DNA from: an uncultured Clostridia bacterium
Lineage (GTDB): Bacteria > Bacillota > Clostridia > Oscillospirales > Ruminococcaceae
Reading direction: 5' to 3'
Length of the DNA stretch: 43,685 bases
Assembly (NCBI GenBank): GCA_937891895.1
Contig: CALATN010000186.1
Location: 1 to 43,685, forward strand
Position numbers and translations under genes: made by a program
In this document: piece by piece, positions 25,185 to 33,561 of the stretch
Layout of the letters: every line of letters starts with the position of its first letter
How positions within the stretch are numbered: position 1 is the stretch's first letter
Notes under the pieces: model-generated
Told to the model about the DNA's origin: nothing
Database searches by the model: none
Seen by the model: only the letters and a program-made list of their open reading frames with translations

Positions 25185-25699
25185 TAAGATTAAAACCCGA
25201 AAAGGTTTCGGCGGCAAGATACGTTGCGGTAATGGGTATACTTTTTGCGGCAACTGCGGCGCTGAACCTTATAGAAAGCATTTTGTCGGCGGCTTTGCCT
25301 GCGGGAATGAGAGTGGGACTTGCAAACATAGTAATTATGGCGGCAATCCTCAGCATCAACCTCCCCTCAGCGGCGCTGCTGGTCATACTGAAAGCGGCTT
25401 TTGTCTTTCTGACAAGAGGCTTTTCCGCAGGGATGCTGTCCCTTTGCGGCGGCGCACTTGCCTTTGGGGTAACAGCTTTGCTGTTCAAAAAATCAAACGC
25501 AACATACATATTAATAAGCGTACTCGGTTCAATTGCCCACACCCTCGGTCAGCTTCTGGCGGCAAGGGTCATACTGGGCACGGGAGCAATTTTCGCATAC
25601 GCTCCCATACTTGCGGTAAGCTCAATTGCGGCGGGTGTCTGCACGGGCATTGTGCTGAAAGCGGTTTTCCCGCAGATTGAAAGGGTATTGAAGAAATAA
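25181..25699 (+). CDS. Gx transporter family membrane protein (heptaprenyl diphosphate synthase component I-like)
   Basis: A 172-aa protein with about five hydrophobic segments and an ECF-type-S-like pattern (LPAGMRVGLANIVIMAAI and FLTRGFSAGMLSLCGGALA). The family is named both Gx transporter and Hpre_diP_synt_I; the actual activity is uncertain. It overlaps the NusG-II gene by 4 nt (ATGA), and rnfC follows 36 nt later, so it is part of the rnf operon. Confidence 0.82.
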   Translation: MIRLKPEKVSAARYVAVMGILFAATAALNLIESILSAALPAGMRVGLANIVIMAAILSINLPSAALLVILKAAFVFLTRGFSAGMLSLCGGALAFGVTALLFKKSNATYILISVLGSIAHTLGQLLAARVILGTGAIFAYAPILAVSSIAAGVCTGIVLKAVFPQIERVLKK

Positions 25700-25735
25700 A
25701 TATACATATATATTTCAGAAGGAAGGTTATTATAA

Positions 25736-27019
25736 ATGAACAAGCTTAACGGTATTCACCTTGCTCACAATAAGGGTACCAAGAAGTGCGAAACGATTGA
25801 TTTTCCGCTTCCGAAAAGCGTGATAATTCCTATGTCACAGCATATGGGCGCACCCTGCGACTGCCTTGTGAAAAAGGGAGACGAGGTTACTGTGGGTCAG
25901 AAAATCGGCGACTCGGGTGCGTTTATGTCTGCACCTATCCATTCTTCCGTTTCTGGTAAGGTTACGGACGTAACCGACTACCTGCTCCCCAACGGCTCAG
26001 TCTGCAAGGCGGTTGTAATCGAAACGGACGGCAACCAGACGGTATGTCCTGACCTGCGTCCTCCGATTATCAATGACAGACAGTCCCTTATTGCCGCTGT
26101 ACGTGACTGCGGACTTACGGGTCTGGGCGGCGCAGGCTTCCCTACTCACGTAAAGCTTAACTACGACCCAGCAAAGACTCCCGTTGATACTCTCGTAATC
26201 AACGCAGCAGAATGTGAGCCGTACATAACAAGCGACTACCGTGAGCTTATGGAAAATCCCAATGATATTATCGAGGGTATTCTCCTTGTTCAGAAATATA
26301 TGGGCATTCCGATGTGCAAGGTCTGTATCGAAAACAACAAGCCTGACGCTATCGAGCTTATGAAGAAGAAAACCGCTGAAATCGGTTCGATTGATATTAT
26401 TACTCTTCCTGCCGAGTATCCGCAGGGTGCTGAAAAGGTTATCGTTTATTCCGCAACTGGAAGAATTGTTGCAGAAGGCGAGCTTCCGTCACATCAGGGT
26501 GTAATGGTTATGAACGTTTCAACAGTTTCCCATATCTACCGCTACTCCCAGGACGGTATTCCTCTCGTAAAGAGAAGAATTACCTTTGACGGCGACGCTG
26601 TTACCGAAAACAAGGGCAACTACTTCGTACCAATCGGTACAAGGGTTTCCGAGCTTCTTGCCCACGGCAAGGCTGAAGACGCCAAGAAAATCCTTTACGG
26701 CGGCCCGATGATGGGTATGTGCCTTTTCGACACGGAACAGCCTGTTACAAAGACAACCAACGCAATCCTTGCTTTCCGCAACGGCGAATCACCAAAGACA
26801 ACCGCCTGCATCAGATGCGGAAAATGCGTGAGAACCTGTCCTTTCGGACTTATGCCGCTGATGATTGAAAAGGCATACAACGCAAAGGATGTTGAAGAAC
26901 TGAAAAAGCTGAAGGTAATGCTTTGTATGAACTGCGGCTGTTGTTCTTATGCGTGTCCCGCACACAGACCGCTTGCTGAAATCAATCAGCTTGCTAAGAC
27001 ACTTATTCCAAGAAAGTAA
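25736..27019 (+). CDS. rnfC: Rnf complex subunit RnfC
   Basis: The NADH-side subunit of the Rnf complex, which couples ferredoxin:NAD+ electron transfer to Na+ or H+ export. 427 aa: an N-terminal barrel, an NADH/FMN-binding region (GLGGAGFPTHVK, then VINAAECEPYI) and two 4Fe-4S motifs, CIRCGKCVRTCP at about 358-369 and CMNCGCCSYACP at about 397-408. An AGAAGGAAGG ribosome site precedes it. First of six contiguous rnf genes. Confidence 0.96.
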   Translation: MNKLNGIHLAHNKGTKKCETIDFPLPKSVIIPMSQHMGAPCDCLVKKGDEVTVGQKIGDSGAFMSAPIHSSVSGKVTDVTDYLLPNGSVCKAVVIETDGNQTVCPDLRPPIINDRQSLIAAVRDCGLTGLGGAGFPTHVKLNYDPAKTPVDTLVINAAECEPYITSDYRELMENPNDIIEGILLVQKYMGIPMCKVCIENNKPDAIELMKKKTAEIGSIDIITLPAEYPQGAEKVIVYSATGRIVAEGELPSHQGVMVMNVSTVSHIYRYSQDGIPLVKRRITFDGDAVTENKGNYFVPIGTRVSELLAHGKAEDAKKILYGGPMMGMCLFDTEQPVTKTTNAILAFRNGESPKTTACIRCGKCVRTCPFGLMPLMIEKAYNAKDVEELKKLKVMLCMNCGCCSYACPAHRPLAEINQLAKTLIPRK

Positions 27020-27049
27020 AACAAAAATCTACATAAAGGAACTGATTAT

Positions 27050-28048
27050 ATGAACGGATTATTTGTATCGCCGTCACCGCACCGTGCAACAACGATGTCC
27101 ACGGCGAAGATTATGCTGATGGTTATTCTCGCACTTCTTCCGTCAGCAGTTGCAGGCTGTGTGTTCTTCGGACCGAGAGCTGCGGCTGTGCTTGCGGTGT
27201 GCGTGATTTCCAGCGTTGCCTTTGAGGCGCTTTCAAGAAAAATAATGAAGCGTGACCAGACGGTTTCCGACCTTTCCGCAGTTGTTACGGGACTTCTTCT
27301 CGGTATGAACCTTCCTGCAACAACTCCGATTTACATTGCTGTAATCGGCAGCTTCATCGCTATCGTAATCATCAAGCAGCTTTTCGGCGGTATCGGTCAG
27401 AACTTCGCTAATCCTGCCATTGCTGCAAGAATTGTCCTTATGCTGTCCTTTACCGACAGTATGACAAACTGGGTTGTTCCATACTGGTACACAGATGTTG
27501 TGGACGTTACAACGGGTGCAACACCGCTCACAGCAAGCTGGCTCAGCTACACAGAGGGCGGTGCAAATTACACAATGGCGCCATTCACAATGGGCGAAAT
27601 GTTCTTTGGCGAAACAGGCGGCTGTATCGGTGAAACCTGTGCTGCGGCGCTCCTCGCAGGCGGTATCTTCCTTATCGTAACAGGGATTATCTCCGCGGCA
27701 ACTCCTGTTGCTTACATCGGCTCTTTTGCCCTGCTGACATTCATTTACACAGGAAGCGCTGTTGAAACTCTCTACGGCGTGCTCGCAGGCGGTCTGCTTA
27801 TCGGCGCATTCTTTATGGCAACCGACTACGCAACAACTCCTGTTACAACAAAGGGCAAAATCATCTTTGGTATCGGCTGCGGGCTTATGACCTTTATTAT
27901 CCGTAATTTCGGCAGCTTCCCTGAGGGTGTTTCCTTTGCAATTCTTCTTATGAACCTGCTTACACCATATATCGACAAGCTTACACTTACAAAGCCTTTC
28001 GGCGCAAAGAAGCCTGAAAAGCCTGCAAAATCTGAAGGAAAGGAGTAA
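27050..28048 (+). CDS. rnfD: Rnf complex subunit RnfD
   Basis: A 332-aa integral membrane subunit with about nine helices. The TTGATPL segment holds the Thr (residue 158) that takes covalent FMN from ApbE in this family. It follows rnfC by 30 nt with an AAAGGA ribosome site. Confidence 0.95.
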   Translation: MNGLFVSPSPHRATTMSTAKIMLMVILALLPSAVAGCVFFGPRAAAVLAVCVISSVAFEALSRKIMKRDQTVSDLSAVVTGLLLGMNLPATTPIYIAVIGSFIAIVIIKQLFGGIGQNFANPAIAARIVLMLSFTDSMTNWVVPYWYTDVVDVTTGATPLTASWLSYTEGGANYTMAPFTMGEMFFGETGGCIGETCAAALLAGGIFLIVTGIISAATPVAYIGSFALLTFIYTGSAVETLYGVLAGGLLIGAFFMATDYATTPVTTKGKIIFGIGCGLMTFIIRNFGSFPEGVSFAILLMNLLTPYIDKLTLTKPFGAKKPEKPAKSEGKE

Positions 28049-28055
28049 CCGCAGT

Positions 28056-28709
28056 ATGTTTTTTAAAGAAAAAATCAAACCGCCTCTTGTGCTTACTCTG
28101 ATTTGCCTTATTACCTGCGGACTTCTTGTTGCGGCTTACGAGGCAACCTATGTTGACAACACAGGCATTATTACAGAAAAGCTCCAGACGGGTCTTACCG
28201 ACGTTTACGGACATTTCGAGGATTTCGAAATGCTCCTCAACAACGACGGAACAGTCCGCACCTATGACGGAGTAACATCAATTCTTTCAGACGGAAAATA
28301 CACAGCATTCGAAATTACCGCTGACGGCTACTCAAAGGGCGGACTTCATGTCCTCGTGGGACTTGACGAAAACGGCTCTGTCAAGGGCGTATCCATAATG
28401 ACAATCGGCGAAACTCCGGGTCTTGGCACCAAGGTTCAGGACGTTGGTTTCCTCGGTCAATTCAGCGGGGTAACTTACGAACAAACAACCGCAAAGGAAG
28501 ACACCGAGCCTGTTGAAGCTAAGGCTGTATGGGGAAGCCGTGCTGAAATCGACTCCCTTGAACGTGAACTTGCGGCTACTGCCACAGACAGCGGAAACAC
28601 TTTTACTCTTGACGCAATCACAGGCGCAACATTCTCCTCAAACGGTATGTATGACGCTGTAAAAACCGCGCTTGCGGCATATAATCTGATGAACGGAGGT
28701 GCAGAGTAA
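28056..28709 (+). CDS. rnfG: Rnf complex subunit RnfG
   Basis: A 217-aa protein with one N-terminal membrane helix and an outside FMN-binding domain. DAITGATFSS near the C-terminus is the flavinylation motif, with Thr192 as the FMN acceptor. GGAAAGGAG precedes the ATG, 7 nt after rnfD. Its stop overlaps the start of rnfE. Confidence 0.95.
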   Translation: MFFKEKIKPPLVLTLICLITCGLLVAAYEATYVDNTGIITEKLQTGLTDVYGHFEDFEMLLNNDGTVRTYDGVTSILSDGKYTAFEITADGYSKGGLHVLVGLDENGSVKGVSIMTIGETPGLGTKVQDVGFLGQFSGVTYEQTTAKEDTEPVEAKAVWGSRAEIDSLERELAATATDSGNTFTLDAITGATFSSNGMYDAVKTALAAYNLMNGGAE

Positions 28710-29398
28710 TGGCTGAACAGAAAAAAGGCAATCTTTATGAGCTTACCAAAGGTATCATAAAGGAAAACCCTACTCTCGTAACTCTCCTCGGTATGTGTCC
28801 GACCCTTGCCGTTACTACAATGGCTTCCAACGGTATCGGTATGGGACTTGCAACAACCTTCGTTCTCATCTGCTCCAATATCGTTATTTCCCTGCTGAAA
28901 AACATTATCCCGAAGGCTGTTCGTCTGCCTTGCTTCATCGTTGTAATCGCAAGCTTCGTAACACTTATCGAATTTATCCTGAAAGGCTACATACCCGCTC
29001 TTTATGACAGCCTTGGTCTGTTCCTTTCACTTATCACAGTTAACTGTATCATTCTCGGACGTGCGGAAGCTTTCGCTTCAAAGAACAATGTACTCAAATC
29101 CGCACTCGACGGTCTTGGAATGGGTCTTGGATTTACCCTTGCACTTTTCACAATGGGTACAATCCGTGAAATCCTCGGCACAGGTCAGTGGATGGGTCTT
29201 GACCTTCACCTGCCTTCAACAATGACTCTGTTCATTATGCCCGCAGGCGGCTTCTTCACACTGGGCGTAATCATCGCTCTTGTAAACAAGATTGCAAACA
29301 AGAAGCCACCGCAGGAAATCGGCTGTGCGGCTTGTCCGAACGCAAAGAATTGTCCTACATTCAATAAAGAATTAGCTTGCAAGGAGGGTAACGAATAA
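28709..29398 (+). CDS. rnfE: Rnf complex subunit RnfE
   Basis: A 229-aa membrane subunit with six helices, paired in structure with RnfA; together they hold a 2Fe-2S cluster in the membrane. It starts in the rnfG stop (TAATG) and ends in the rnfA start. The cytoplasmic tail has four extra Cys residues (CAACPNAKNCP and a final Cys), which could bind metal. Confidence 0.95.
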   Translation: MAEQKKGNLYELTKGIIKENPTLVTLLGMCPTLAVTTMASNGIGMGLATTFVLICSNIVISLLKNIIPKAVRLPCFIVVIASFVTLIEFILKGYIPALYDSLGLFLSLITVNCIILGRAEAFASKNNVLKSALDGLGMGLGFTLALFTMGTIREILGTGQWMGLDLHLPSTMTLFIMPAGGFFTLGVIIALVNKIANKKPPQEIGCAACPNAKNCPTFNKELACKEGNE

Positions 29399-29976
29399 TG
29401 AAAGAATTACTTGTAATCCTGCTTAGTGCAATGCTTGTTGACAACTTCGTACTGTCGAAGTTTATGGGTATCTGTCCGTTTCTGGGCGTGTCGAAAAAGC
29501 TTGACAGCGCCGTTGGTATGGGTGCGGCAGTAACCTTCGTAATGATTTGCGCAACAATCTGCACAACCCTCATCTACTCACTCATTCTTGTTCCTATGGG
29601 ACTTGAATACCTGAAAACAATCGCCTTTATCCTTATCATCGCTTTGTTTGTACAGCTGGTTGAAATGATTTTGAAGAAGAAAGTTCCGTCCCTGTACAAT
29701 GCGCTTGGTGTGTACCTGCCACTTATTACAACAAACTGTGCGGTGCTTGGTGTTACAATCCTCAACATCGACAACAGCTACAATATGCTCCAGTCAATCG
29801 TAAATGCTCTCGGCGCAGGCCTTGGCTTTACAATTGCACTCGTAATCTTCAGCGGTGTACGTTCAAGAGTGAACAGCTCCGATATTCCCGAAACCTTCAA
29901 GGGTATCCCATCAACACTTATCGCCGCTTCAATCGTGTCGGTAAGCTTCATGGGCTTCTCGGGACTTTTCGGTTAA
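29398..29976 (+). CDS. rnfA: Rnf complex subunit RnfA
   Basis: A 192-aa membrane subunit with six helices; it begins with LVDNFVLSKFMGICPFLGVS, strongly conserved in RnfA, including the Cys that ligates the intramembrane iron-sulfur cluster. The second Cys region is TTNCAVLGV. It overlaps rnfE by one base and has AAGGAGG upstream. Confidence 0.96.
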   Translation: MKELLVILLSAMLVDNFVLSKFMGICPFLGVSKKLDSAVGMGAAVTFVMICATICTTLIYSLILVPMGLEYLKTIAFILIIALFVQLVEMILKKKVPSLYNALGVYLPLITTNCAVLGVTILNIDNSYNMLQSIVNALGAGLGFTIALVIFSGVRSRVNSSDIPETFKGIPSTLIAASIVSVSFMGFSGLFG

Positions 29977-30000
29977 TCCAAAGGAAAGGAACGAATTGTT

Positions 30001-30804
30001 ATGTCAACATACATTTTACCGATGCTGGTTTTTGCGGCAATCGGTCTTGCGGCAGGAATTCTGCTGACGGTATGCTCCAAAATTTTCGAGGTCAAGGTTG
30101 ACGAGCGTGTTGAAGCAATCAGCGAGGCACTCCCTCAGGTAAACTGCGGCGCCTGCGGATTTTCTGGCTGCTCCGACTACGCAAACGCAATCGTAAACAG
30201 CGGCGCTGAGCTTAATATGTGTAAGCCCGGCGGTAACGACTGCGCAAAGAAAATCGCCGCTATTATGGGCAAGGAAGCAGGAGCGGTTATGCCGCAGGTT
30301 GCGGTTGTCCTCTGTAACGGCGACTGCAACGCTACAAAATCCAAATACGTATTCCAGGGCGTCCAGTCCTGTAAGGCTGCAAACCGTTTCTACAACGGCT
30401 CTGAAATCTGTACACACGGCTGTCTCGGTTTCGGCGACTGTGCGGCTGTCTGCACAGAGGGCGGCATCATCATCAGGGACGGTCTTGCACGAATTGACAA
30501 ATCCAAGTGTATAGGCTGCGGAATGTGTATGAAAGCCTGTCCGAACAACATTATCGTGCTTCGTGACATCGACAAGAAAATCGATGTGTGCTGTTCCTCA
30601 ACGGAAATCGGCAAGATTGTACGCTCCAACTGTTCAAGCGGCTGTATCGGCTGTAAGCTTTGCGAAAAGAAGTGTGAACAGGGTGCGATCCACGTTGAAA
30701 ACAACCTTGCAAGAATTGACTACAGCCTTTGCAACGCATGCGGTGCCTGCGCAGATGCTTGTCCAACAAAGGCAATACGCAAATGCGATATGATTTACGA
30801 CTAA
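30001..30804 (+). CDS. rnfB: Rnf complex subunit RnfB
   Basis: The 267-aa ferredoxin-side subunit. An N-terminal membrane helix is followed by a cluster motif with NCGACGFSGCSDYA and a later Cys pair (CKPGGNDC), then ferredoxin-type motifs CIGCGMCMKACP, CIGCKLCEKKC and CNACGACADACP. Electrons enter the complex here. Last gene of the operon, 24 nt after rnfA, followed by a terminator. Confidence 0.95.
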   Translation: MSTYILPMLVFAAIGLAAGILLTVCSKIFEVKVDERVEAISEALPQVNCGACGFSGCSDYANAIVNSGAELNMCKPGGNDCAKKIAAIMGKEAGAVMPQVAVVLCNGDCNATKSKYVFQGVQSCKAANRFYNGSEICTHGCLGFGDCAAVCTEGGIIIRDGLARIDKSKCIGCGMCMKACPNNIIVLRDIDKKIDVCCSSTEIGKIVRSNCSSGCIGCKLCEKKCEQGAIHVENNLARIDYSLCNACGACADACPTKAIRKCDMIYD

Positions 30805-30856
30805 AAGCAACAAGTCGGAATCAAGGGTGTTGTCCCTATCAATCCGTAATAAACAA

Positions 30857-30903
30857 AATCAAGGGTATCGAGTTTGTGGCTCGGTACCCTTGATTACTTT
30901 TAT
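30857..30903 (+). terminator. Terminator of the rnf operon
   Basis: A 16-bp stem with one G-T pair (30857-30872 with 30880-30895), 7-nt loop, followed by ACTTTTATTT. Confidence 0.85.
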
Positions 30904-30939
30904 TTGGTCATTGCCCTGAAATGTTCTGACCTTTTTGTT

Positions 30940-32877
30940 TTAGCTTAATTTTGAACCGTTAGGAATATCCTTGTCAACAAAGATAACCTTTGCGTCTTCA
31001 CCGACAGAAGCGGCAACAATCATACCATTTGATTCAACACCGCAGAGCTTTGCAGGTGAAAGGTTTGCAACAACGATAACCTTCTTGCCGATAAGGTCAG
31101 CAGGCTCGTACCACTTTGCAATACCCGAAACGACCTGACGAGTGCCGAAGCCGTCGTCGAGCTGAAGCTTCAGAAGCTTCTTAGCCTTAGGAATTTTCTC
31201 ACATTCCTTAACCTCTGCAACTCTCATATCAACCTTGCAGAAATCGTCAATACCGATTGCTTCTGAAATCGGAACAAGATTAGCCTTGTCCTCATCTTCT
31301 TTTGGAGCGGCAGCCATAATAAGAGCGTTAAGTTCATCAATTTCCTTGTCAACGTCGATACGTGGGAAGATAACATCGCCCTTCTTTACAGTTACATCAG
31401 CAGGGAGTACACCGAATTCAGCGGACTTTTCATAGGTAACGTGTTCAGCGCCTGCACCGATCTGCTCCCATACCTTAGGCATATCTGTCGGCATAAATGC
31501 GGAGAGGAGTGTTGTTGTAACACGGATTGCTTCAAGGAGGTTGTAAAGAACAGCTGCAAGTCTTGGCTTGTTTGCTTCGTCCTTTGCGAGTACCCAAGGA
31601 GTTGTTTCGTCGATGTACTTGTTTGCAGCGGAAACAACCTTGAAGATTTCAGTAAGTGCAACGTTGAGCTGTGTGTTTTCAACAGCTTCATCAACAGCAG
31701 GGCGGAGAGCCTTTACTGCATCGATGAGAGCGTCATCAAATTCGCCTGCCTGCTTTTCTGCAGGAAGTGTTCCGTCAAAGTATTTGATAACCATTGCAAC
31801 AGATCTGGAAACAAGGTTGCCAAGACCGTTTGCGAGGTCAGAGTTGATACGGTTGATCATAATTTCGTTGGAGAATGAGCTGTCTGCGCCGATAGCCATT
31901 TCACGGAGAATATGGTAACGGATTGAATCTGCACCATAACGCTGACCAAGTACAAATGGGTCAACAACGTTGCCCATAGACTTTGACATCTTCTGTCCGT
32001 TGAAGGTAATCCAGCCGTGAACAGCGAGGTGCTCAGGAAGCGGAAGTTCAAGAGCCATAAGCATTGCAGGCCAGATGATAGCGTGGAAACGCATAATGTC
32101 CTTAGCAACCATATGCACATCAGCAGGCCAGAACTTGCTGTAATCATCGTGAGCGCCGTTTTCATAGCCGAGGGCTGTGATATAGTTGGAAAGCGCGTCA
32201 ATCCAGACGTAGACAACGTGCTTGTCATCGAAGGAAACAGGAACGCCCCACTTGAAGGTTGTACGGGAAACGCAGAGGTCCTCAAGGCCCGGCTTGATAA
32301 AGTTGTTTACAAGCTCTGTAGCACGTGTCTTTGGTCTGAGGTAATCAGTTTCTGTGAGGAGCTTTTCAATTCTCTCAGCGAATGGGGACATCTTGAAGAA
32401 GTATGCTTCTTCCTTAGCTTCAACAACCTCACGTCCGCAGTCGGGGCACTTGCCGTCAACAAGCTGGGAGTCTGTCCAGAAGCTTTCACAAGGTGTGCAG
32501 TACTTGCCTGTGTATTCACCCTTGTAGATGTAACCCTTGTCATAGAGAGCCTTGAAGATTTTCTGTACAGCTTCAACGTGGTAGTCGTCAGTTGTACGGA
32601 TATATCTGTCGTAGCTGATATTCATATAAGACCAGAGATTCTTGAAGATTTCAACAATCTCGTCAACATACTGCTTTGGTGTAACGCCCTTTTCGGCAGC
32701 CTTCTGTTCAATCTTCTGACCGTGTTCGTCAGTACCTGTGAGGAACATTACGTCATAGCCCTGCATTCGCTTGTAGCGAGCGATGGAGTCACAGGCAACA
32801 GTTGTGTAGCAGTGACCGATGTGTGGGTTACCCGACGGATAGTAAATCGGGGTCGTGATGTAGAATTTCTTTGACAT
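30940..32877 (-). CDS. metG: Methionine-tRNA ligase
   Basis: Charges tRNA-Met for initiation and elongation. From the ATG at 32877 the protein is 645 aa: catalytic HIGH box (PHIGHCYTT), zinc-binding Cys pairs (CTPC, CPDC), KMSKS loop (GQKMSKSMGN), an anticodon-binding helical domain and a C-terminal tRNA-binding domain (about residues 540-645). The frame runs on to a TTG at 32919, and an ATG at 32889 is also in frame; the start is hard to fix because a hairpin lies between the ribosome site and these codons (see the leader entry). The family usually starts at MSKKFYITTPIYYP, hence my choice. Confidence 0.94.
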   Translation of the reverse strand: MSKKFYITTPIYYPSGNPHIGHCYTTVACDSIARYKRMQGYDVMFLTGTDEHGQKIEQKAAEKGVTPKQYVDEIVEIFKNLWSYMNISYDRYIRTTDDYHVEAVQKIFKALYDKGYIYKGEYTGKYCTPCESFWTDSQLVDGKCPDCGREVVEAKEEAYFFKMSPFAERIEKLLTETDYLRPKTRATELVNNFIKPGLEDLCVSRTTFKWGVPVSFDDKHVVYVWIDALSNYITALGYENGAHDDYSKFWPADVHMVAKDIMRFHAIIWPAMLMALELPLPEHLAVHGWITFNGQKMSKSMGNVVDPFVLGQRYGADSIRYHILREMAIGADSSFSNEIMINRINSDLANGLGNLVSRSVAMVIKYFDGTLPAEKQAGEFDDALIDAVKALRPAVDEAVENTQLNVALTEIFKVVSAANKYIDETTPWVLAKDEANKPRLAAVLYNLLEAIRVTTTLLSAFMPTDMPKVWEQIGAGAEHVTYEKSAEFGVLPADVTVKKGDVIFPRIDVDKEIDELNALIMAAAPKEDEDKANLVPISEAIGIDDFCKVDMRVAEVKECEKIPKAKKLLKLQLDDGFGTRQVVSGIAKWYEPADLIGKKVIVVANLSPAKLCGVESNGMIVAASVGEDAKVIFVDKDIPNGSKLS

Positions 32878-32886
32878 AATAATAGT

Positions 32887-32914
32887 CATATTCCCATTGG
32901 GAATATGTCCTCCT
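32887..32914 (-). promoter_or_regulatory. metG: Ribosome site plus hairpin before metG
   Basis: On the minus strand AGGAGG (32909-32914) is followed by a perfect hairpin CATATTCCC-AAT-GGGAATATG (32887-32907). The hairpin hides the in-frame ATG at 32889. If it folds, the ribosome site comes within about 10 nt of the ATG at 32877. The loop also starts a three-codon ORF, ATG-GGA-ATA-TGA, whose stop overlaps the ATG at 32889. Confidence 0.6.
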
Positions 32915-32915
32915 T

Positions 32916-32990
32916 TCAAAGTTTTATGGTTTTCGTCAGAAAATTCTGAGCGTCAGCGAAGAAAATAAAACTTACAGCTTGAAAATTCAT
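32916..32990 (-). CDS. Possible 24-codon upstream ORF in the metG leader
   Basis: The ATG at 32990 has AGGAGG (33003-33008) 12 nt upstream and sits in the centre of a perfect 11-bp palindrome (32976-32999). The reading frame encodes MNFQAVSFIFF then ADAQNFLTKTIKL and stops at 32916, 1 nt before the metG ribosome site. No known leader peptide is recognised and there is no run of Met codons. The placement fits translation-coupled control of metG. Confidence 0.45.
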   Translation of the reverse strand: MNFQAVSFIFFADAQNFLTKTIKL

Positions 32991-33037
32991 TTTCAAGCTT
33001 TTCCTCCTAAAAGGTTATTTTACATAAATACTATATT

Positions 33038-33066
33038 ATTATACTCCAACAATTGCTGTTTGTCAA
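33038..33066 (-). promoter_or_regulatory. SigA-type promoter of metG
   Basis: On the minus strand TTGACA (33061-33066), 17 nt, TATAAT (33038-33043): perfect consensus. The leader to the metG ATG is about 155 nt. Confidence 0.85.
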
Positions 33067-33086
33067 TTTACGGAGTAAAAAAGGGC

Positions 33087-33116
33087 AAAAAAATAGCAGG
33101 ACAAACGGTGTCCTGC
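33087..33116 (-). terminator. Terminator of small RNA candidate
   Basis: On the minus strand GCAGGACA / TGTCCTGC (8 bp, 5-nt loop) is followed by TATTTTTTT. Confidence 0.75.
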
Positions 33117-33222
33117 AAAAATAAGATTAAATGAGATAAGTAAAATATGTGTAGAACAAAAGAAAGGAGACAACAAAACGGATGTTAAACTTAATTAAAG
33201 AAATTAGATGATTTCTAACATC
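33087..33222 (-). ncRNA. Candidate small RNA of about 135 nt upstream of metG
   Basis: The 33067-33561 gap holds no protein gene. On the minus strand it has a consensus promoter (33229-33257), an expected start near 33222, a 5' stem closed by GATGTTA/TAACATC, a single-stranded pyrimidine stretch TCTCCTTTCTTTTG complementary to a ribosome binding site, and a terminator hairpin (33087-33116). This is the layout of a trans-acting small RNA. The upstream promoter at 33439-33467 could give a longer form of about 345 nt. No known RNA family is recognised. Confidence 0.5.
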
Positions 33223-33228
33223 GATATT

Positions 33229-33257
33229 ATTATAACCTATTTTACCAGCTTCGTCAA
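33229..33257 (-). promoter_or_regulatory. Proximal promoter of small RNA candidate
   Basis: On the minus strand TTGACG (33252-33257), 17 nt, TATAAT (33229-33234). Confidence 0.65.
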
Positions 33258-33438
33258 CAGGTTTTGGTAAGATTTTTGCTTTTTGTATACCTGCACAAAA
33301 ACAGCACCAAACAATTGGCTATTATGCGATTTTGGACTAACAAAAGTGAAAACTAAGTGAAATTTACAACGAAAAACTTTGCAACTTATTTCAATAATTT
33401 CGTACGAAAGCCAAAAATCAAAAAATAGATTACCTTAT

Positions 33439-33467
33439 ATAATATCATATAACTTTGTATTTGTCAA
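33439..33467 (-). promoter_or_regulatory. Distal promoter in the metG-feoB gap
   Basis: On the minus strand TTGACA (33462-33467), 17 nt, TATTAT (33439-33444). No open reading frame with a ribosome site follows it. Confidence 0.6.
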
Positions 33468-33561
33468 GAGCTTTTTGCTAATTACAAAAAATAATTTTTT
33501 TGCAACATTTTACAATCTGTATTTTTCCACACCGCAGATTTTACGCTGTGGAAATTTATTT

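Noticed and set aside
27233..28078. 281-codon minus-strand ORF
   Set aside because: Antisense shadow of rnfD, Cys-rich, no ribosome site.
32017..32874. 285-codon plus-strand ORF
   Set aside because: Antisense shadow of metG.
33181..33207. Eight-codon plus-strand ORF preceded by AAAGGAGA
   Set aside because: No plus-strand promoter; the region is better explained as the complement of the small-RNA candidate. A leader peptide cannot be fully excluded.
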